Assembly: GCA_045864775.1 (NCBI GenBank)
Contig: BTVR01000001.1
Span: 186,001 to 250,000, forward strand
Length of the DNA stretch: 64,000 bases
Direction: 5' to 3'
Source: Macondimonas sp045864775
GTDB taxonomy: Bacteria > Pseudomonadota > Gammaproteobacteria > UBA5335
Position 1 is the first letter of the stretch. Every line of letters starts with the position of its first letter. Below, piece by piece: positions 62,661 through 64,000 of the stretch. The notes below the pieces were generated by a model. It saw nothing but the letters and a program-made list of their open reading frames with translations, searched no databases and was not told where the DNA came from. Made by a program: the position numbers and the translations under genes.

Positions 62661-64000
62661 TCAGTCCTCGGGCTCGTAACCCAGATTGGGGCTTAGCCAC
62701 CGCTCGGTCTCGGCGAGCGTCCAGCCTTTGCGTCGTGCGTAGTCGGCGACCTGATCGCGATTCAGGCGACCCAGGACGAAATATTGCGCTTGCGGATGGG
62801 AGAAATACCATCCGCTCACCGTAGCGCCGGGCCACATGGCGAAGCTTTCGGTGAGCCTAATTCCGCAGCGCCGCTCGACATCCAGCAGATCCCACAGCGT
62901 CGCTTTTTCGGTGTGGTCCGGGCATGCCGGGTAGCCCGGAGCAGGGCGGATACCGGTGTATTTTTCGGCGATGAGCGCGACCTGATCCAGGTGTTCGTCG
63001 GGGGCATAACCCCAGAACTCGCGGCGCACGCGCTCGTGCAGGCGCTCGGCGAAGGCTTCCGCCAGCCGGTCGGCCAAGGACTCGAGCAGGATCGCGCTGT
63101 AATCGTCGAGCTGGCGACGAAACTCGGCGACGCGTTCGGCGCATCCCAGGCCGGCGGTGACGGCAAAGGCGCCGATGTAGTCGGCCAGGCCGGTGGCCTG
63201 CGGGGCGATGTAGTCGGCCAGCGAGCGGTTGGGCACGCCCTCGCGATGTTCACCCTGCTGGCGCAGCTGGTGCAGGCGGGCACGGATCTCGCGGCGGCTT
63301 TCGTCGGTGTAGACGATGATATCGTCGGCATCGACCTGATGGGCGGGAAACAGGCCGATGACGCCGCTGGCGCGCAGCCAGCGTTCGGCAATGATCCGGT
63401 CCAGCATAATCTGGGCGTCGTCATACAGGCGGCGGGCCGCCTCTGCCGTGGCCGGGTTGTGCAACAGATCGGGATAGCGGCCCTTGAGCTCCCAGCTGAT
63501 GAAAAACGGCTGCCAGTCGATGCAGGCCCGCAACTCCTCGAGCGGATAATCCTCGAACACCTTCACGAACTGTGTCGCCGCATGAGCGGCATGATCACAC
63601 GCCGGGCCCTGGCAGACATCCTTGGCTTGTTGCAGCAGCATGCGCGGGCGCGGGGGGTGATAGGTCTCCCAGTCCACCGGCGTGCGGCGCAGACGCGCCT
63701 CGGCGAGCGGCAGAAACTTTTCCTGACGATCTTTGCCGGCGTGTCGGGCCCGGATCTGTTCGTATTCGTCCCGGATCGACTGCAGCAACTGCGGTTTCTG
63801 CTCGGGCGAGAGCAGGGCGGCGACGACCGGCACCGAGCGCGAGGCGTCCTTGACCCAGATCACGGGGCCCGGGTAGGCCGGATCGATCTTGACGGCGGTG
63901 TGTGCGCGCGAGGTGGTGGCGCCACCGATCAGCAGCGGCAACTGGAAGTCCTGACGCGCCATCTCCCGCGCCAGATGCACCATTTCATCCAGAGACGGCG
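62661..64000 (-). CDS. metH: Cobalamin-dependent methionine synthase, C-terminal part (window edge)
   Basis: Transfers a methyl group from methyl-tetrahydrofolate to homocysteine through B12. The visible part (about 446 residues) starts in the cobalamin domain (PSLDEMVHLAREMARQDF, LLIGGATTSRAHTAVKI) and contains the whole reactivation domain: RPAPGYPACPDHTEKATLWDLL, the AdoMet site, LTESFAMWPGATVSGWYFSHP and the C-terminal WLSPNLGYEPED. The N-terminal part lies beyond 64000. With metK and ahcY it completes homocysteine recycling. Confidence 0.97.
   Translation of the reverse strand, partial: PSLDEMVHLAREMARQDFQLPLLIGGATTSRAHTAVKIDPAYPGPVIWVKDASRSVPVVAALLSPEQKPQLLQSIRDEYEQIRARHAGKDRQEKFLPLAEARLRRTPVDWETYHPPRPRMLLQQAKDVCQGPACDHAAHAATQFVKVFEDYPLEELRACIDWQPFFISWELKGRYPDLLHNPATAEAARRLYDDAQIMLDRIIAERWLRASGVIGLFPAHQVDADDIIVYTDESRREIRARLHQLRQQGEHREGVPNRSLADYIAPQATGLADYIGAFAVTAGLGCAERVAEFRRQLDDYSAILLESLADRLAEAFAERLHERVRREFWGYAPDEHLDQVALIAEKYTGIRPAPGYPACPDHTEKATLWDLLDVERRCGIRLTESFAMWPGATVSGWYFSHPQAQYFVLGRLNRDQVADYARRKGWTLAETERWLSPNLGYEPED

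Overview
This window looks like chromosomal DNA of a high-GC gammaproteobacterium. Support comes from the overlapping run yqgE-ruvX-pyrR-pyrB-pyrX-pyrK, an MdtABC/NodT-type RND efflux operon, B12-dependent MetH, SixA, and an S-adenosylhomocysteine (SAH) riboswitch ahead of ahcY. The order and genus cannot be fixed from the sequence alone. No phage, transposase, integrase, CRISPR or rRNA gene was found; there is one tRNA gene, tRNA-Arg(CCU).

Layout. 1-2.7 kb: activated-methyl cycle (ahcY with its own promoter, SAH riboswitch and RBS-masking hairpin; metK). 3.0-6.0 kb: an FNR-box-controlled redox operon (a broken outer-membrane protein gene, a covalent-FMN protein, ApbE, a small cytochrome b-like membrane protein). 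6.1-10.5 kb: TraB-like protein, FkbM methyltransferase, UDP-glucose dehydrogenase, ketopantoate-reductase-like protein. 10.7-17.2 kb: acyl/beta-oxidation genes (thiolase, etfBA, MAPEG protein, quinone oxidoreductase, acyl-CoA synthetase). 17.2-20.4 kb: a complete copper membrane monooxygenase operon in the order C-A-B, with its own promoter and operator-like palindrome. 20.4-28.3 kb: galE, priming sugar transferase, tRNA, dienelactone hydrolase, MGT-type glycosyltransferase, TerC, and an FAD oxidase/MnmM methyltransferase pair. 29-38 kb: outer-membrane protein, the pyr operon, an aspartate aminotransferase and uvrB. 38-46 kb: a giant membrane-anchored GH94 protein and a cytochrome c-FTR1 fusion. 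46-53 kb: lipoprotein, acidic protein, SixA, orphan ParA plus CHAD protein, an unusual pyruvate kinase, and leuA behind a leucine-rich leader peptide. 53-64 kb: RND efflux operon, EF-hand protein and the C-terminal part of metH (cut by the window end).

The standout is the monooxygenase operon. All six copper ligands of subunit C and the N-terminal His / HxH site of subunit B are present. However, the residue matching His72 of Methylococcus PmoB is Met, and the usual GDWDFW motif of subunit A reads GDWSYW. There is no hydroxylamine or methanol oxidation gene nearby, but fatty-acid activation and electron-transfer genes run directly into it. The reading offered here is a divergent hydrocarbon monooxygenase feeding acyl-CoA metabolism, possibly under an acyl-CoA-sensing TetR-type repressor. 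Other discoveries are a promoter plus 13-residue Leu-rich leader peptide before leuA that no long-ORF search would find, a possible split MnmC replacement, and a recently broken porin-like gene (33-bp tandem duplication plus a TGG-to-TGA stop).
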